A DNA stretch of 64,000 nt. Source: an uncultured Opitutaceae bacterium. GTDB taxonomy: Bacteria > Verrucomicrobiota > Verrucomicrobiia > Opitutales > Opitutaceae. The stretch lies in the NCBI GenBank assembly GCA_903919205.1, contig CAIXHE010000149.1, positions 22,201 to 86,200 on the forward strand. Reading direction: 5' to 3'. The notes beneath the pieces are model-generated. The model saw only the letters and a program-made list of their open reading frames with translations. It was not told where the DNA came from and made no database searches. Below, one piece after another: positions 61,179 to 64,000 of this stretch (its first letter is position 1; each line of letters opens with the position of its first letter). A program made the position numbers and the translations under genes.

Positions 61179-64000
61179 ATGAAGGCCCCGCGCATTCGAG
61201 GCCTACTGTGCGCAGCCGCGCTCGTGGTCGCCCTGCCAGCCTACGCGGTGGACTATTACGTCAACAATGCGACGGGTAGCGATTCCAGTTCGGGCACATC
61301 CCCGCAAACCCCGTGGGCCACCTTCAACAACGTGGTGGGCCACAGCTTCTCGCCCGGGGACACCCTCAATCTCGCCACGGGCTGCACCTGGAACCAGCAG
61401 ATGGACCTGTTCGGGGTGGGTACCCCGGACAGTCCGATCATCGTGAGGCCCTATGGCCCCAATGCATCGGGCAACCAGGGCTCCGGCCCGATGGCGGTCA
61501 TCTCGCGGAACGACCAGGCCGGAGACCATTGCATCTACCTGCACAACCCGAACAACTGGCAGATCGTGGGCCTGGAGCTCGCGGAGGCCGACACGGCCCT
61601 CTACGTGGCCGCCGACAACAACGCCGTGAACAACAGCGGCCTGCTGATAGACCGGTGCTATTTCCTGAATTGCGCCGTCAGTGCCTCGGCGCAGACGCCA
61701 TCCTCGGGAATCTACATCGGCCAGGCGGGCGGCCTGACCTCGCCGACGTCCTACCTCGCCGGGATCCAGATCAACGGCAACCTCTTCAACCATTGTTCGG
61801 CCGCATGGTGGATCAATGCCAACGACGACGGCTACGACTCCGTGTTCCAGATGAACATCCAGAACAACTACGTCGAGAACCAGCCGTCGCAGAGCTATGC
61901 CACGCGCAGCACCGGCACCCTCATCCAGGACAACTGGTTTCAAAACTGCGCGACGGTTGGGATCACCCTCGGGGGAGACACGGTGGTCACCACCGGATTC
62001 ACGACGAACATGGCGTTCGTCAACAACGTGTTCGATGTCGTGCCCGACAAGGGCGCAAACGACCAAACCGCCGTGGACGAGGAGATCGCGACGACCAACC
62101 AGACGTACGTGGGCAACGTGTTCTACGACACGGCGGGCGCCGCGGTGGAGGAGGTGGACATCCACGGTGCGGGCTACGGCTCCGCCGGCAGTTTCTTTGA
62201 CGGGAACCTCTTCTACCAGAACGGATGGAGTGCCACCGGTATCCCCGACGCGGTGGGGTCCGTGGAGATCTCGGGCGACACGCTGACGGGCACGCTGAGC
62301 AACAACCTCTATTTCGAGCCCGTCAGCGGGCTGCTCTTCATCCACGGATTGGCCAGCTGGAGCCAGAGCAACAACCTCTCGATCTCCAATCCCGGGGGCC
62401 TGTTCAACGCGGCGCTCGGCTTCGGCGACGCGCAGGGAGCCAACCAATGGTCCTATGAGACGTGGGCTCCGGGCATGGGCTGGAGCGCCGTCAGCGGGGG
62501 CGCCTCGTACAACGATTCGGACTACGCGTGGCCGGCGCTGCAGTACGGCGACGCCACGACGGGATGGATCACGAACCTGGACATGTCCCCTCCCGCCGAC
62601 GGCAGCGCCTGGATCGCGAGGGTCTGGACCGCCCCGGCGGCGGGCACGATCAGCATCCGCGGATTCGTGCACAATGCCTACTTCCCCTTCCACGGAAGCC
62701 ACACCGGCGTGACGGCCCAGATCTCGGCCTGGAGTTCCCCGTCCGCCCAGGCGACGGTCCTCTGGGGTGGTGACACGGGTCAGCCGATCAACGCGAACGG
62801 CTACATGACGGATCTCGATGGAATCGCCGTGACGGCGGGCGAGCGGATCGCCTTCGCGGTCAACAACGGGGGCTCGGGCAGCACGGAGAACTCCGCCGTA
62901 AGCTGGAACCCGACGATCTACTTCTCGAGCAACACGCCGCCCCAGGTCAGCATCACCCAGGGCGCGGGCCTAAGCGTGGCAAACGGTTCAGCGGCCGTCA
63001 CGCTGGCGGCCTCGTCCGCAGGCTCGAGCTTCCAGTGGTACCTGAACGGCGTCAGCATACCGGGAGCGACCGGATCGAGCCTTCAGGTCACGCCGACGGC
63101 CGCCAGCGCGGGCGACTACTCGGTGATCGTCTCCAATCCCGCCGGGACCGCGACCGCCGACGCGGGCACGCTCGCGGTCACGACGAACGCCTGGCTCGTT
63201 AACCTGTCGGCCCGTGCTTACTCCGGACCGGGCGCAAACCAACTGATTGCAGGCTTGGCCACGACGGGACCCGCTGAAAAATCACTCCTCCTGCGCGGCG
63301 ACGGCCCGGCCCTGGCCCATTTCGGGATCACCGACTTCCTCGCGGACCCCGTGCTCACGCTGTCTTCGAGCGGCACGACGGTGGACTCGGCGACAGGCTG
63401 GGGCACCTCGCTCAGCCCCGTATTCCAACAGGTGGGTGCGTTCGCCCTGACGCAGGGATCCGATGACACCGCCCTCGTGGAGTCGGTCCCCCCAGGGTCC
63501 TACACCGCTCAGGTGGCCCCCCGGTCCTCCCAGGGGGGCGTGGCCCTGGCGGAGGTCTACGACGCCGACAACGGTGCACCCGCCAACCGGCTCACCAACC
63601 TGTCCGCCCGCGCCCAGGTGGGTGCCGGGTCCAAGGTCCTCATTGGAGGGTTCACGATCGCCGGGACCACGCCGCTGACGATGGTCATCCGCGGCGACGG
63701 ACCCGCCCTTGCCGCCTTCGGGCTTTCCGGCGTCCTGTCGAGCCCCACGCTGACGCTGTCGAATGCGACCGGAACCCTCGCCACCAACACCAGGTGGGGC
63801 AACGCCCCCGCCCTCGGCGGCGCAGCGACCGGTGACATGGTCGTCCAGCCGCTCACGGAGGCGCTGTCGGCCAGGGTCCAGGCATTTCAGCTCCCGCAGG
63901 GCTCAGGCGACTCCGGCATGGTGGCCACGCTGCCTCCCGGCTCCTACACAGTCAGTGTCTCGGGTGCCGGCGGCACGACGGGAATCGCCTTGGTCGAGAT
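61179..64000 (+). CDS. Large exported parallel beta-helix/Ig surface protein (3' end outside window)
   Basis: Open frame of 940 codons with no stop before the window edge; not in the track as one ORF. Signal peptide MKAPRIRGLLCAAALVVALPAYA. Residues 25-420: beta-helix, starting YYVNNATGSDSSSGTSPQTPWATFNN, with Asn-rich turns. Residues 424-585: a beta-sandwich (WSYETWAPGMGWSAV). Residues 591-671: Ig-like (SFQWYLNGVSIPGATGSS). From 674, two tandem repeats of about 130 residues (LVNLSARAYSGPG and LTNLSARAQVGAG, each with RGDGPALxxFG), characteristic of verrucomicrobial surface proteins. Beta-helices of this kind are often polysaccharide lyases or glycan binders; no catalytic site was identified. 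It may be a target of the adjacent ECF factor. Confidence 0.83.
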   Translation, partial: MKAPRIRGLLCAAALVVALPAYAVDYYVNNATGSDSSSGTSPQTPWATFNNVVGHSFSPGDTLNLATGCTWNQQMDLFGVGTPDSPIIVRPYGPNASGNQGSGPMAVISRNDQAGDHCIYLHNPNNWQIVGLELAEADTALYVAADNNAVNNSGLLIDRCYFLNCAVSASAQTPSSGIYIGQAGGLTSPTSYLAGIQINGNLFNHCSAAWWINANDDGYDSVFQMNIQNNYVENQPSQSYATRSTGTLIQDNWFQNCATVGITLGGDTVVTTGFTTNMAFVNNVFDVVPDKGANDQTAVDEEIATTNQTYVGNVFYDTAGAAVEEVDIHGAGYGSAGSFFDGNLFYQNGWSATGIPDAVGSVEISGDTLTGTLSNNLYFEPVSGLLFIHGLASWSQSNNLSISNPGGLFNAALGFGDAQGANQWSYETWAPGMGWSAVSGGASYNDSDYAWPALQYGDATTGWITNLDMSPPADGSAWIARVWTAPAAGTISIRGFVHNAYFPFHGSHTGVTAQISAWSSPSAQATVLWGGDTGQPINANGYMTDLDGIAVTAGERIAFAVNNGGSGSTENSAVSWNPTIYFSSNTPPQVSITQGAGLSVANGSAAVTLAASSAGSSFQWYLNGVSIPGATGSSLQVTPTAASAGDYSVIVSNPAGTATADAGTLAVTTNAWLVNLSARAYSGPGANQLIAGLATTGPAEKSLLLRGDGPALAHFGITDFLADPVLTLSSSGTTVDSATGWGTSLSPVFQQVGAFALTQGSDDTALVESVPPGSYTAQVAPRSSQGGVALAEVYDADNGAPANRLTNLSARAQVGAGSKVLIGGFTIAGTTPLTMVIRGDGPALAAFGLSGVLSSPTLTLSNATGTLATNTRWGNAPALGGAATGDMVVQPLTEALSARVQAFQLPQGSGDSGMVATLPPGSYTVSVSGAGGTTGIALVE

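Noticed and set aside
61203-62702. 499-codon minus-strand ORF opposite the beta-helix protein
   Set aside because: The plus frame has a signal peptide, Asn-rich beta-helix turns and an Ig domain, and stays open to the window end; the minus frame has no motifs.

Overview
The window is about 64 kb of very GC-rich, tightly packed bacterial DNA with no tRNA, rRNA, CRISPR, insertion sequence or phage genes that I could see. Neighbouring co-directional genes repeatedly overlap by ATGA, GTGA or TGATG. The gene content points to a Verrucomicrobiota member, most likely near the Opitutaceae. The evidence is: large exported proteins with Ig-like domains, parallel beta-helix and an IPTL-type C-terminal sorting tail; the tandem 'L-x-NLSAR ... 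RGDGPALxxFG' repeat I associate with this phylum; an ECF sigma factor of the Rhodopirellula/Verrucomicrobium kind; and DUF2911, DUF5069, BNR-sialidase and NCS2 genes. The phylum call is inference and was not tested by a search.

Layout. 1-5.6 kb: a truncated MTA/SAH-type nucleosidase overlapping an NCS2 nucleobase permease (purine salvage), a DUF2062 protein, a DCC-family thiol protein, a DUF1537 acid-sugar kinase and a dicarboxylate/amino-acid symporter. 5.7-10.2 kb: a two-gene sensory unit, a periplasmic ligand-binding protein overlapping a hybrid histidine kinase. 10.5-11.2 kb: an M50 membrane protease. 11.3-19.6 kb: a seven-gene operon (DUF2911 protein, exported PIG-L deacetylase, 44-residue membrane peptide, SSF symporter, compact BshC-like protein, BshB1, BshA), read here as a bacillithiol or bacillithiol-like thiol locus with an unusually short third enzyme. 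19.6-22.7 kb: a YtrA-type GntR repressor with an ABC ATPase and permease, behind a leaderless-looking promoter. 22.8-27.4 kb: exported esterase, a two-repeat membrane protein, a methyltransferase, an acid-phosphatase-like metallophosphoesterase and a small lipoprotein. 27.4-28.0 kb: a mostly non-coding gap with an AT-rich palindromic island.

28.0-32.9 kb: an operon of M28 carboxypeptidase-like peptidase, NUP-family purine nucleoside permease, a kinase-like protein of unknown role and a chagasin-like lipoprotein. 33-39.3 kb: small conserved proteins, a GreA-like factor, glutamate synthase large subunit without an adjacent small subunit, and a monothiol glutaredoxin ending in a clear intrinsic terminator. 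39.4-49.7 kb: DUF486 protein, exported beta-propeller, xylA-xylB, SRAP protein, a CDF metal exporter, a hybrid histidine kinase with an OB-fold-like repeat sensor region, and an RDD membrane protein. 50-54 kb: a 1294-residue surface protein with a perfect terminator. 54-59.1 kb: XRE regulator with membrane partner, L,D-transpeptidase, cyanase, a degenerate peptidase-MA-like TPR protein and a sialidase. 59.4-64 kb: ECF sigma factor, its probable anti-sigma factor, a Spy/LTXXQ protein and the 5' part of a large exported beta-helix protein running off the window.

Most interesting: the thiol operon with its mini-BshC and a G8 run that may have fused it to the transporter; the LuxPQ-like binding-protein/kinase pair; the six-repeat OB-fold sensor kinase; two leaderless, self-operated regulator promoters; and the kinase-like/peptidase/chagasin operon.
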